This document shows, one piece after another, positions 17,537-26,519 of a DNA stretch of 64,000 nucleotides. The translations under genes and the position numbers were made by a program. The DNA comes from Paenibacillus guangzhouensis. Its GTDB lineage: Bacteria > Bacillota > Bacilli > Paenibacillales > Paenibacillaceae. The notes under the pieces are model-generated. The model ran no database searches. It saw only the letters and a list, made by a program, of their open reading frames with translations, and was not told the DNA's origin. The number at the start of each line of letters is the position of its first letter. Position 1 is the first letter of the stretch. The stretch is from the NCBI RefSeq assembly GCF_009363075.1, contig NZ_CP045293.1, forward strand, positions 3,782,001-3,846,000, read 5' to 3'.

Positions 17537-18109
17537 CTATGACAATTCATTCTGATAAAGATCCTTATATTTATTATAATAATAAACGACACGCTGTACA
17601 TAGTTTTTCGTTTCCCCGTAAGGGATCTTCTTGACGTTCTCGAATTTACCGTCCCATGTATCATTCTGCAGCCACTTCGCAACTACACTTGGCCCTGCGT
17701 TGTATGCGGCTAACGCGACGTATGTATTATTATCGAATTTGGTTAATAGCGACTTAATATACCATGCACCAATCTGAATATTTGGTTCGGCCTCATGTTT
17801 GACTTCATCCATCGTCACGGTGTCGAATTTGCCTTTCTCAATAACCCAACTTGCCGTATTCGGCATCACCTGCATGAGTCCGAGCGCACCCTTCCGCGAT
17901 TCGCTGCTTAACTTATAATTACTCTCCACCCGAATAATCGCAGCGATGAGCAGTGGATCCACTTCGAACTTCTTGGCGTGCTTCACAATGACATCTTTAT
18001 AATGAATAGGATAAATCCATCTCCCCATCCAGCTTGAGTTGAAGAACAACACGGTTACCAGTGCAATAAATAGAACGAGCAATACCCTCTTTTTTCGTAA
18101 TAGCTTCAT
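17537..18109 (-). CDS. Membrane-anchored lytic transglycosylase (SLT domain)
   Basis: 190 aa. An N-terminal signal-anchor (residues 6-24) precedes a Slt70-like catalytic domain: catalytic Glu62 in IRVESNY, GALGLMQVMPNTA, NIQIGAWYI and ALAAYNAGP. It cleaves the MurNAc-GlcNAc bond of peptidoglycan forming an anhydro sugar, acting outside the membrane. Its ATG overlaps the coaE stop codon (ATGA), so translation is coupled. Confidence 0.93.
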   Translation of the reverse strand: MKLLRKKRVLLVLFIALVTVLFFNSSWMGRWIYPIHYKDVIVKHAKKFEVDPLLIAAIIRVESNYKLSSESRKGALGLMQVMPNTASWVIEKGKFDTVTMDEVKHEAEPNIQIGAWYIKSLLTKFDNNTYVALAAYNAGPSVVAKWLQNDTWDGKFENVKKIPYGETKNYVQRVVYYYNKYKDLYQNELS

Positions 18110-18708
18110 CCGATCCCCTTTCTGCGCAAGAATTGATCGATTTGTTCTATCGTCTGCTCGAGTCCATAGCGGTTATCGATGACAATGTCGGCTTTTTCCT
18201 TTTTGAGTTCAATATCTAGTTGCGCGTTCAGCCTTTTCACTGCTTGCTCTTCCATAATCTCATCCCGCTTCATCAGACGCTCAATCTGTAACTCCCGCGG
18301 TACATAGACGACCATAATCTCATCGAAAAAACCTTCGTATGCAGCTCCCGCTTCATATAAGAGGGGGATGTCTGCCACGACCAGCTTCTCCGGATGTTCC
18401 TGTTCATACTGATTCATCCGCTCACGAATGGTTGTCCGAATCGCAGGATGTGTAATGCTCTCGAGCACCTGACGCTCTGCCGGATTCGAGAAAATAATCT
18501 CACCAAGCCGTTTGCGATGAAGCGTTCCATCTGCCTGTAAAATATCTTGTCCAAAATGCGCAGCCACCTGCGCCAAAATCGGAGAAGATGGCTCCATGAT
18601 CTCGCGCGCAATTTGATCTGCATCTATAAGTAAGGCACCCCGAGCAACAAGGAGCGACGAGACAGTACTCTTGCCCGTCGCAATTCCTCCGGTTAACCCA
18701 ATATTCAT
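18106..18708 (-). CDS. coaE: Dephospho-CoA kinase
   Basis: 200 aa starting at ATG 18706-18708; the GTG nine bases earlier is part of the GAGGTG ribosome site. P-loop GLTGGIATGKST, DADQIAREIM, the lid region and ADIPLLYEAG are typical. It phosphorylates dephospho-CoA, the last step of CoA synthesis. Located between ytaF and the transglycosylase gene, as part of the polA-mutM-ytaF-coaE series. Confidence 0.97.
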   Translation of the reverse strand: MNIGLTGGIATGKSTVSSLLVARGALLIDADQIAREIMEPSSPILAQVAAHFGQDILQADGTLHRKRLGEIIFSNPAERQVLESITHPAIRTTIRERMNQYEQEHPEKLVVADIPLLYEAGAAYEGFFDEIMVVYVPRELQIERLMKRDEIMEEQAVKRLNAQLDIELKKEKADIVIDNRYGLEQTIEQIDQFLRRKGIG

Positions 18709-18758
18709 ATTTGTCACCTCAGAATATAGTACAATTCATTTGATGTGTAAAAGTGCTT

Positions 18759-19451
18759 CTAGAAAAATCGAAGAATTCCCATAATAATGAGCACCACACC
18801 TGGAATAAAGGACAATTTGCGCAACCATTGCAGCCCCGCGAACATAAGTCCTACCCGCGTCCCTAAATAAAGGAAACTTCCGCTCGCGAACGTAATGGAA
18901 ATACAAGTCCATAGTGGCGAAAACCCGAGCAGTGCAGCTCCGAGCCCTGCGCCAAAAGCATCCAGCGACAATGCAACACCGAGCAATGCAGCTTCGGATG
19001 CTGAGATCACACCCGAACGGTCGACATCTGCCGCCGATGGGGTTCTCAGAATTTGAATCACAAGACCAAATGCACGAATTTCGAACGTGAACACGGTCTT
19101 CTTCACAGCCACATCTTGCACAGCTTCGCGGTCTTCAGACTCGTGATGAACCTGTTGCTCCTCATCATCATCACGATTTTTGGAACCGATAAGTTGAATC
19201 AACGCCCAACCACCAATGCCCATCAGAATGAGGGCACCGACCCATTTACTAATTTCAGGCGATACATAGTTCGCAATCCATACCCCGATGAGCATTGAGG
19301 TATAAATAATAATGCCTGAACAAGCGGAGATAATGACGATCGATAAGATTGGAATTCGTATTTTCCGCAAGCCGTAGGTCACCCCTACACCGAACCCATC
19401 CAGGCTCAACGCGCATGCGAGCAATACCAATGACAACAAATGCACAAGCAT
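18759..19451 (-). CDS. ytaF: Sporulation membrane protein YtaF (MntP/DUF204-like)
   Basis: 230-aa protein with six likely membrane helices in two halves, each containing a LSLDGFGVG / LSLDAFGAG motif with a conserved Asp, as in the MntP-like family. A hydrophilic His/Glu/Asp-rich loop (DDDEEQQVHHESED) separates the halves and makes it slightly longer than the Bacillus protein; the loop could bind metal. Role in sporulation is poorly defined. GGGAGGG precedes the start. Confidence 0.9.
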   Translation of the reverse strand: MLVHLLSLVLLACALSLDGFGVGVTYGLRKIRIPILSIVIISACSGIIIYTSMLIGVWIANYVSPEISKWVGALILMGIGGWALIQLIGSKNRDDDEEQQVHHESEDREAVQDVAVKKTVFTFEIRAFGLVIQILRTPSAADVDRSGVISASEAALLGVALSLDAFGAGLGAALLGFSPLWTCISITFASGSFLYLGTRVGLMFAGLQWLRKLSFIPGVVLIIMGILRFF

Positions 19452-19554
19452 CCCATACCCTCCCGCCTGCAGCTCGATAAGTCACCGAATTGAAGGTGCA
19501 ATTGTGCCGCAATGTCTTCCACATCATATGGGCGGGAAGAGGAATAAGTGCCTA

Positions 19555-20394
19555 TTAATTTGCGAAGGAATCCGGTTGGCAGCGCGGACAATAATGCGTA
19601 CCGCGACCCCCAACAATCGTCTTCACGACTGCCGTGCCGCAGGTGACGCAAGGCTCGTCTTTACGGCCATAGATCTTCAAATATTGCTGGAACATCCCCA
19701 TCTCGCCTTGTCCATTAACATACGATTTGATGGATGAACCACCCGCATCAACTGCTTCTTGCAATGTTTCGATCACGGCATGATAGATGCGCTCAAGCTG
19801 TTCACTTGATAACGAATTAGCCTTCTGCTCGGGATGGATGCCGGCACGGAAAAGTGCCTCATCGACATAGATATTCCCAATCCCGACGACATATGCTTGA
19901 TTCAGCAAGGTTGGCTTAATATGCGTCGCGCGTTTGCCGATCACGGCACGGAACTTCTCGAATGTAAACTGCTCATCGAGCGGTTCTAGACCGAGCTTGT
20001 TCAATGGCGCCATCTCGAATTCCTGGCCCGGGTCGAACAGATGCATCGTGCCGAATTGTCTGACATCCTTGTACCGCAGCTCTGTCTGATCCGTAAAATG
20101 GAAAATGACATGCGTATGCTTCTCCACAGGCTCGTCCGAACGATACAGTCCGTACCGTCCTTCCATTCTTAAATGAGATACGAGCACAAGCCCGTCTAAT
20201 ACCATGCGGAGGAACTTCCCTCTACGCTCGACCTGCTGGAACGTGTGCCCTTCCAGAAGATGCGCGAACTGCAGCACATCGTCTGGACGTTGTATGATGC
20301 GAGGGAGCGACACGGTGACCCGCTCGATTTGCTTCCCTACGATTAATTGATTTAATGTTCTTCTTACAGTCTCGACTTCCGGCAATTCCGGCAT
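19555..20394 (-). CDS. mutM: Formamidopyrimidine-DNA glycosylase
   Basis: 279 aa. N-terminal MPELPEVETVRR supplies the catalytic Pro1 and Glu2 after Met removal; RRGKFL supplies the conserved Lys; H2TH region; C-terminal zinc finger CVTCGTAV ... HYCPRCQP. Removes oxidised purines such as 8-oxoguanine and nicks the abasic site. It follows polA by 54 bp and is probably cotranscribed. Confidence 0.97.
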   Translation of the reverse strand: MPELPEVETVRRTLNQLIVGKQIERVTVSLPRIIQRPDDVLQFAHLLEGHTFQQVERRGKFLRMVLDGLVLVSHLRMEGRYGLYRSDEPVEKHTHVIFHFTDQTELRYKDVRQFGTMHLFDPGQEFEMAPLNKLGLEPLDEQFTFEKFRAVIGKRATHIKPTLLNQAYVVGIGNIYVDEALFRAGIHPEQKANSLSSEQLERIYHAVIETLQEAVDAGGSSIKSYVNGQGEMGMFQQYLKIYGRKDEPCVTCGTAVVKTIVGGRGTHYCPRCQPDSFAN

Positions 20395-20448
20395 ATGACT
20401 TCACCTCATCCTCCATTATACCGAATTGTGAGACCCATTTCTTATGGA

Positions 20449-23112
20449 TTATTTTGCTTCATACCAGTTCGCACCGAAGCTAACGTCCGCTTGCAGTGGC
20501 ACATCCAGCTTAAGCGCGCCTGCCATCACTTCCGGTACAAGCTTTTTCATGATCTCAAGCTCATCCTCTGGTACCTCGAACACCAATTCATCGTGTACCT
20601 GAAGCAGCATGCGGCTCTTGAGGTTCTCATCCTCAAGGCGTTTTGCCATCTGCACCATGGCTAGTTTAATAATATCGGCTGCCGTTCCTTGGATTGGCGT
20701 GTTCATCGCTGTTCGTTCTGCAAAAGAACGAAGGTTGAAATTCGATGCCGTAATCTCCGGTAAATACCGTCTGCGTTCCAAGAGCGTCGTGACATAACCG
20801 TCCTGACGTGCTTGCTTCACGATATCGTCCATATATTTGCGCACCCCTTGGAACACAGCAAAATACTGCTCAATGAACTGCGCTGCATCACGGCGGGTAA
20901 TGTGCAAGTTCTGCGACAAGCCGTAGTCGCTAATACCGTAGACGATACCGAAGTTGACCGCCTTCGCTTGACGACGCATATTCGCATCCACCGCTTCGGC
21001 AGGTACGCCGAAGACGTCCATTGCTGTTTTCGTATGAATGTCCATATTGTTCACGAACGCTTCGATTAATTTCTCGTCTTGTGAGATATGCGCGAGTACC
21101 CGCAGCTCAATCTGGGAGTAGTCCGCTGCGAGAATTGACCAGCCTGATTCAGACGGCACGAATACTTTGCGGATTTTGCGTCCTTCCGCTAGGCGAATCG
21201 GGATATTCTGCAGGTTCGGGAACTGGCTGCTCAGACGCCCTGTCGCAGCGATTGTCTGACGATAGTACGTATGCACTTTCCCTGTCTCGCTGCGCACCTC
21301 TTTGAGCAGTCCTTCCACGTACGTGGATTGCAGCTTCGCAATCTGGCGATAATGCAAGATTTGCTTCACGATGTCATGATAAGGCTCCAGCTTCTCCAGC
21401 ACTTCAGCGTCTGTGGAGTAGCCTGTCTTCGTCTTCTTCATGACCGGCAAGCCTAATTTGTCGAACAGAATATCACCCAGCTGCTTCGTCGAGTTGATGT
21501 TGAACTCCATTCCCGCAAGGCGGTAGATGTCCGCAGCAAGTTGATTAATGATCGTCTCAAATTCCACCCCAAGATCCCGCAAATCTTCCACGTTCACGGA
21601 AATGCCCTGCTTCTCCATATCGGCGAGCACTTTAGATAACGGAAGCTCCAGATCGTAGTACAGCATGTGCATCTCGTTCTTCTCGAGCGCTTCTTGTTGT
21701 TTCACCATTATCTGTTGAACCGCCATCGCTTTACGGCCCAAATGCTCAGCGAGTGTTGCAAGATCAGGCAATTTGAACTTTGCGCCTTTGCCGTAGACAT
21801 CTTCATCACGCTTGACCGACGGCAGTTCATACTTGGACGCCAAATAATCCACCGTCTGATTCGAATCCGTCGGATCGAGAATGTATGCTGCGAGCTGAAC
21901 ATCAAACGCCGCGCCTTCAAAAGCAACTCCTTGCCAATGCAGCGCAAGATCCGTCTTGTGCAGATCATATCCACGCTTCGGAATTGCCCCATCAGAGATC
22001 CAAGCACGAAGCGGTGCCGACTCTTCTGCTTTCAATTGTGCGTAAGGTACATAATAGCTCGTATCCGCTGTCCGGAAAACGACACCGATCACATCCGATT
22101 GGTGCGGGTTCTCGCCGATTGACTCGGTATGGAACACTTCCACGTTGAATAGGTCGGCGATGAGCTGTGGGAGCGTGTCCGAATCCACGATGACAAGTTG
22201 GAGCGGTGCAGCTGCCACGGATTCCATGCCCTCTAACGCTTCGCCGGACTCGTCTAAGGCAGCAATGCGTTCGATTAATGATTTGAACTCCATTTTGCGG
22301 AAGAAAGGAAGAGCCTGCGCAGCTGGAATACCGTTAAACTTCAAATCCTCCCACGTCTGGGTAAGCGGAACCTCGCGGAAAATCGTCGCCAGCTCCTTGC
22401 TCATCCGAGCCGAGTCAGCATGCGTCTCGACGTTTTCCTTGATCTTGCCTTTGAGCTCACCTGAGCTGGCAATGACATTCTCCACCGTGCCATACTGATG
22501 GAGAAGCTTGAGTGCCGTCTTCTCGCCAACACCTGGAATGCCTGGAATGTTGTCCGATGCGTCACCCATGAGCCCTTTCAGATCAATGATCTGATTCGGC
22601 GTTAAGCCGTATTTCTCTTTGATTTCCGCAGGGTCATACGCTTCAATCTCGGTTACGCCTTTACGTGTAACGGCGATTGTCACGTGATCTGATGCGAGCT
22701 GCAGCATGTCTTTGTCTCCAGAGATGACGATGACTTGCTTCTGCTGCTCGTCCGCGAGGCGCGTCAAGGTCCCGATAATATCGTCGGCCTCATAGCCGCT
22801 CAGCTCGAAATGGGTAATGCCGCACGCCGTTAGCAGCTCGCGGAGCAATGGGAATTGCTCAGACAGCTCCGAAGGTGTCTTCGCACGTCCGCCTTTATAG
22901 TCCTCGTACCCGGCATGACGAAAGGTCACTTTGCCGGCGTCGAACGCCACCATCAGGTGGGTTGGTTTCTCTTCTTCAATTAACCGCAGCAGCATCGTCG
23001 TGAAGCCGTATACCGCGTTTGTATGTAATCCGCTGGAATTGGTTAATGGCGGCATCGCATAGAAGGCGCGATTCGCGATACTGTTTCCATCAATCACAAT
23101 CAGTTTGTCCAT
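20449..23112 (-). CDS. polA: DNA polymerase I
   Basis: 887 aa. N-terminal 5'-3' exonuclease domain (MDKLIVIDGNSIANRAFYA, GYEADDIIGT, GDKDMLQL, GLMGDASDNIPG), a middle domain lacking the DxE and other metal ligands of a proofreading exonuclease (so vestigial, as in Bacillus and Geobacillus), and a complete polymerase domain: motif A AADYSQIELRVLAHIS, motif B RRQAKAVNFGIVYGIS, motif C LLQVHDELVFEVPE. Functions in Okazaki fragment processing and repair. Followed by mutM. Confidence 0.98.
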   Translation of the reverse strand: MDKLIVIDGNSIANRAFYAMPPLTNSSGLHTNAVYGFTTMLLRLIEEEKPTHLMVAFDAGKVTFRHAGYEDYKGGRAKTPSELSEQFPLLRELLTACGITHFELSGYEADDIIGTLTRLADEQQKQVIVISGDKDMLQLASDHVTIAVTRKGVTEIEAYDPAEIKEKYGLTPNQIIDLKGLMGDASDNIPGIPGVGEKTALKLLHQYGTVENVIASSGELKGKIKENVETHADSARMSKELATIFREVPLTQTWEDLKFNGIPAAQALPFFRKMEFKSLIERIAALDESGEALEGMESVAAAPLQLVIVDSDTLPQLIADLFNVEVFHTESIGENPHQSDVIGVVFRTADTSYYVPYAQLKAEESAPLRAWISDGAIPKRGYDLHKTDLALHWQGVAFEGAAFDVQLAAYILDPTDSNQTVDYLASKYELPSVKRDEDVYGKGAKFKLPDLATLAEHLGRKAMAVQQIMVKQQEALEKNEMHMLYYDLELPLSKVLADMEKQGISVNVEDLRDLGVEFETIINQLAADIYRLAGMEFNINSTKQLGDILFDKLGLPVMKKTKTGYSTDAEVLEKLEPYHDIVKQILHYRQIAKLQSTYVEGLLKEVRSETGKVHTYYRQTIAATGRLSSQFPNLQNIPIRLAEGRKIRKVFVPSESGWSILAADYSQIELRVLAHISQDEKLIEAFVNNMDIHTKTAMDVFGVPAEAVDANMRRQAKAVNFGIVYGISDYGLSQNLHITRRDAAQFIEQYFAVFQGVRKYMDDIVKQARQDGYVTTLLERRRYLPEITASNFNLRSFAERTAMNTPIQGTAADIIKLAMVQMAKRLEDENLKSRMLLQVHDELVFEVPEDELEIMKKLVPEVMAGALKLDVPLQADVSFGANWYEAK

Positions 23113-23310
23113 TGTACACCCCTAATTTAAGCGTTAAATGAATTTGTACGTTGAAAATAATGCTGTGCGCTCGAGGCTCGCTCCGCGTCTGAATCGTTCT
23201 TCCGATGACAAAGGCGAACGCTATCGCTTCTCCAGTACGATTTCAGCCGCTCCGCTTACATGCGACGGATTATGTGATTATGTGAATATGCTGTCCGGTG
23301 GAGTGTATGG
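23113..23310. other. Upstream region of polA, no gene seen
   Basis: Contains the polA leader and a roughly 100-bp stretch with weak inverted symmetry (GAATCGT ... ACGATTTCA). No coding frame and no promoter I can call confidently. Confidence 0.3.
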
Positions 23311-23555
23311 TTAACTGCTTTTTGGCAGTTATTTCGCGCTGCACGAGCCAGAGTCAGCTAATTAACTGCCTTTTGACAGTTAATTTCGCACTCCACGGGC
23401 CAGAGTCAGCTATTTAACTGCTTTTTGGCAGTTATTTCGCACTCTGCACGCTAGAACCAGCTAATTAACTGCTTTTTTGCAGTTATTTTCGCACTCCGCA
23501 AGCCAAAGTCAGCAATTTAACTGCCTTTTGGCAGTTATTTCGCGCTCAGCACGCT
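23311..23555. repeat. Hairpin array 1: five units, 51-52 bp period
   Basis: Five copies of an inverted repeat TTAACTGC-(T-rich loop)-GCAGTTA starting at 23311, 23362, 23414, 23465 and 23517. Linkers are related to each other (TTCGC.CT..ACG..CCAGAGTCAGC) but differ from those of the larger array at 50689-51430, which has the same hairpin and the same period. Lies between polA and the pstA gene. Confidence 0.9.
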
Positions 23556-23723
23556 TAAAGCAGCTTTTTTCAACGTCAAAAGACACATACGCCTATTCTT
23601 CCCTCCATTTTACCATAAGGAAGTGGTAGTTAAAAATGCAAAGAAAGCTTCCCCGCACGTTGTCCCCATCGGACTCGTCAAGAAGCTCTCATTAAGCGAT
23701 ATATAGCGCGCCGACATGCTGTC

Positions 23724-24605
23724 TTAGCGCTTTAATTTGCGATTGTTGAACCACAGTGGAATACGGAAGACCATATTGATCAGCAAAACGACGAATACAA
23801 GCACCGCCGCGGACTTGTCTGCAATTTGACGCGCATCTTCGACGATCGCTTCAGACTGTACGTACCAGAGATGAACCGCAAGCGTCTCGCCTGGCGCGAA
23901 TAGACTGAAATCCCACATTTCGCCCGACGTGCTTAGTCCCGCCGTTAGAATGATAACCGCCGATTCACCGAATGCGCGGCCCGCCACCAGACATACCCCT
24001 GTCACGATCGCATTCAAAGCCACAGGCAATACGACCGTACGGATACATTGGAATCGCGTCGTACCTAATGCATAAGATGCGTTCCGAAGTTCATTCGGTA
24101 CCGCACGAATCGCTTCTTCTGTCACGCGAGTCAGCATCGGCAAGTTCAAGAAAGCTAAGCTGATCGAACCGCCAAGAATTGTGAGGCCAATACCGAAATA
24201 CTCTGCGAAGATCGCGAGTCCCAGCATCCCGAATACAATCGAAGGAACAGAGGATAGTGCTTCTACACAAATCCGCAGACCTTCCGTAAATTTGTTCGCT
24301 GGCGCATATTCCGCCATATATATTCCTGCGCCGACCCCGATCGGAATCGAAATGATTAACGACAGAATAAGCACATAGAACGAGTTGAACAACATCGGGC
24401 CGATCCCGCCGCCCGCTTCAATCTCATCCGGCAAATCAACCAAGAACTTCGGTGTGATCTCCGGCAATCCTTTATGCATAATCGTATAGAGCAACCAGAA
24501 GATCAGAAGAATGATCAACAAGCCAATAGCCCAGAAGCCCCCTGTCGCCATCCGATCCATGAAGCGCGCACGCATATTTCGTTTTGTCGCTGTGAATCCA
24601 CTCAT
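23724..24605 (-). CDS. pstA: Phosphate ABC transporter permease PstA (operon 1)
   Basis: 293 aa from ATG 24605, which overlaps the pstC stop (ATGA); longer upstream frames lie inside pstC. Six membrane helices and the permease EAA loop (EEAIRAVPNELRNASYALGTTRFQ). Forms the inner-membrane channel with PstC. This operon contains no pstB, so the ATPase must come from elsewhere, most simply the pstB at 43040. Confidence 0.92.
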   Translation of the reverse strand: MSGFTATKRNMRARFMDRMATGGFWAIGLLIILLIFWLLYTIMHKGLPEITPKFLVDLPDEIEAGGGIGPMLFNSFYVLILSLIISIPIGVGAGIYMAEYAPANKFTEGLRICVEALSSVPSIVFGMLGLAIFAEYFGIGLTILGGSISLAFLNLPMLTRVTEEAIRAVPNELRNASYALGTTRFQCIRTVVLPVALNAIVTGVCLVAGRAFGESAVIILTAGLSTSGEMWDFSLFAPGETLAVHLWYVQSEAIVEDARQIADKSAAVLVFVVLLINMVFRIPLWFNNRKLKR

Positions 24606-25552
24606 GCTTGTGCACCGCCTTTGGCCCGTAGGAATCGAATCACGAGAATAAGAATCATAGATATCGCTAGAAGGAGGAACGCCATCATATGAAGCGCATA
24701 GTTCCACGTCGACTCGAACTCGACATTCGAGATCTGCATCACGATGTTACTCGTCAATACCGAAGCCGGTGTGAACAGCGTCTTCGCAATCTGCGCCGTA
24801 TTCCCGATCACCATCACGACAGCCATCGTCTCCCCAATGGCACGTGTCATCCCTAGGATCACCGCCGTCATAATGCCTCGGCTTGCCGCAGGAACGACCA
24901 CTTTGAGGATCACTTGCAATCTTGTCGAACCAAGCGCATAAGCCGCTTCGCGATATTTCTTCGGCACCGCCGTAATCGCATCGTCACTGATCCGACTGAT
25001 CGTCGGTAAGATCATAAGCGAAAGGACAAGCGCCGCAGCGAGCATACCGTCCGCTAGATCTTCCCCCGTCCACTCGCGCAGAAGCGGAATGAGCACCGTA
25101 AGACCCAAGTACCCGTATACAATGGAAGGAATCCCTACAAGCAGATCAAGTACCGGACGAATAAAGCTGCGGAACCATGCTGGCGCAATCTCAGCATTGA
25201 AGATCGCAATCGCGATCGAGATCGGCACCGAAATAATCAGCGTCAGTCCTGTCAACGTAATCGTATTCACGATAAAGGCAGCTGCCCCATAGTGCTCTTC
25301 TTCCGGCGTCCAGTCGAACGAGAGGAAGAACTCCTTGAAGGATACCGTCTCAAAGGTTAAGAAGCCTGTTTTGGCAATAAAGACAATGACGAGTGCCAGG
25401 ACAAGACAGAGGGCAAGGATACTGAAGAGAAAATAGCTCTGAAACAGCTTATTCGTAAATCGTACGCGAGCTGCTCGATTGAACTTCGACTTCGTCGTAA
25501 CACTGCCGAGAATCGATGTCTGTGATGCCTGTTCAGAAATAGGCGTTTGCAT
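24602..25552 (-). CDS. pstC: Phosphate ABC transporter permease PstC (operon 1)
   Basis: 316 aa from ATG 25552, preceded by GGGAGG. N-terminal cytosolic segment, six membrane helices, and the EAA loop DDAITAVPKKYREAAYALGSTR. Partner of PstA. A stem-loop in the 73-bp gap after pstS may adjust relative expression. Confidence 0.93.
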   Translation of the reverse strand: MQTPISEQASQTSILGSVTTKSKFNRAARVRFTNKLFQSYFLFSILALCLVLALVIVFIAKTGFLTFETVSFKEFFLSFDWTPEEEHYGAAAFIVNTITLTGLTLIISVPISIAIAIFNAEIAPAWFRSFIRPVLDLLVGIPSIVYGYLGLTVLIPLLREWTGEDLADGMLAAALVLSLMILPTISRISDDAITAVPKKYREAAYALGSTRLQVILKVVVPAASRGIMTAVILGMTRAIGETMAVVMVIGNTAQIAKTLFTPASVLTSNIVMQISNVEFESTWNYALHMMAFLLLAISMILILVIRFLRAKGGAQA

Positions 25553-25571
25553 AAGGTTCCTCCCATAAAGC

Positions 25572-25599
25572 AACCAGCCCGATTCCTCTCAGGCTGGCC
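25572..25599 (-). promoter_or_regulatory. Intercistronic stem-loop between pstS and pstC
   Basis: CCAGCC / GGCTGG stem within the pstS-pstC gap without a strong T tract. Such hairpins often stabilise the upstream pstS message or attenuate read-through; inferred here. Confidence 0.45.
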
Positions 25600-25625
25600 G
25601 CTAGGTTGTTCATGAATTCATGGAA

Positions 25626-26486
25626 TTATTTCATTGCAGATAGTGGAATGAATTTCATTTTCTTTGCCGTTGTTGTTTGGAACTTTTTGTTCTGGATGTA
25701 CTCGATGAATGCTTTTACTTCGCCAGTTGGTTGACCTTTTGTCATGTAGTAGCCATAGGACCAAATTTTATATTTGCCGTTGATTACATTGTCAGCCGTT
25801 GCTTCAACACCATTGTATTTCACAGCTTTGATATCGCCGCTCACATACACCAAGTCGATGTAACCGATCGAGTTCGGCGTTGTTGCTACAGCTGTCTTCA
25901 TATCACCGCTGGATCCAACTTCTTTATAGTTCTTGCTCTTCTTCACGATATCGCCGCCGCCAAGCGCTTTGGCTTGATAGTTAACGCGAGTACCGGAACC
26001 GAATGCACGTGTGATGACGACGATATCCTCATCTGCACCGCCAACGTCTTTCCAGTTCGTGATTTTGCCGGAGAAGATTCCTTTCAATTGATCCGTTGTC
26101 AGGTTATCTACACCAACGTTTTTGTTAACAACCGTTGCGAACGGAATAACCGCTACTTTGTTCGCCACTTGGCCTTCAAAAGCTTTGAACCCTGGAACAT
26201 CTGTGCTTGCATCCCAGTCACAAGCGCCGATATCCGCGATGCCTTTTTTAACCGCTTGAGGTCCTGTTACGGAACCTTTACCGGATGCTGCGAAGGAAAC
26301 CTTCGGATGAAGCTTCTGGAATTCTTTTGCCGCTTGCAGCGTAAGTGGAAGAAGGGCTGTGGAACCGTTAATTGTAATTTTGCCTTTCAATGTGTCGCCT
26401 GCCGCTGCTGCGGATCCTGCGAATGCCGATGTAATAACGAACATGGTAGCTAATGTAAGCACCGTGAATTTTTTGAACACGTTCAT
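25626..26486 (-). CDS. pstS: Phosphate-binding protein PstS (operon 1)
   Basis: 286 aa. A cleavable signal peptide (residues 1-29, ending SAAAAG) without a lipobox Cys, then a type II periplasmic-binding fold: ITINGSTALLPL, FAASGKGSVTGPQAVKKG, ITRAFGSGTRVNYQA, TTPNSIGYIDLVYV, all characteristic of phosphate binding. The lack of a lipid anchor differs from the second PstS at 45672. First transporter gene after the 481-aa propeller-like protein. Confidence 0.93.
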   Translation of the reverse strand: MNVFKKFTVLTLATMFVITSAFAGSAAAAGDTLKGKITINGSTALLPLTLQAAKEFQKLHPKVSFAASGKGSVTGPQAVKKGIADIGACDWDASTDVPGFKAFEGQVANKVAVIPFATVVNKNVGVDNLTTDQLKGIFSGKITNWKDVGGADEDIVVITRAFGSGTRVNYQAKALGGGDIVKKSKNYKEVGSSGDMKTAVATTPNSIGYIDLVYVSGDIKAVKYNGVEATADNVINGKYKIWSYGYYMTKGQPTGEVKAFIEYIQNKKFQTTTAKKMKFIPLSAMK

Positions 26487-26519
26487 GTGTAAATTCTCCT
26501 CTCGAGATTCAGGTTTGGA

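Noticed and set aside
21667-22122. 151-aa plus-strand frame inside polA
   Set aside because: Antisense to conserved polA coding sequence with no independent evidence.
24606-24707. N-terminal extension of pstA into pstC
   Set aside because: It overlaps the pstC coding end in another frame; the ATGA overlap start at 24605 fits PstA length and motif positions.
25677-26453. 258-aa plus-strand frame opposite pstS
   Set aside because: Antisense shadow of a well-defined pstS gene; Cys-rich nonsense composition, no ribosome site.
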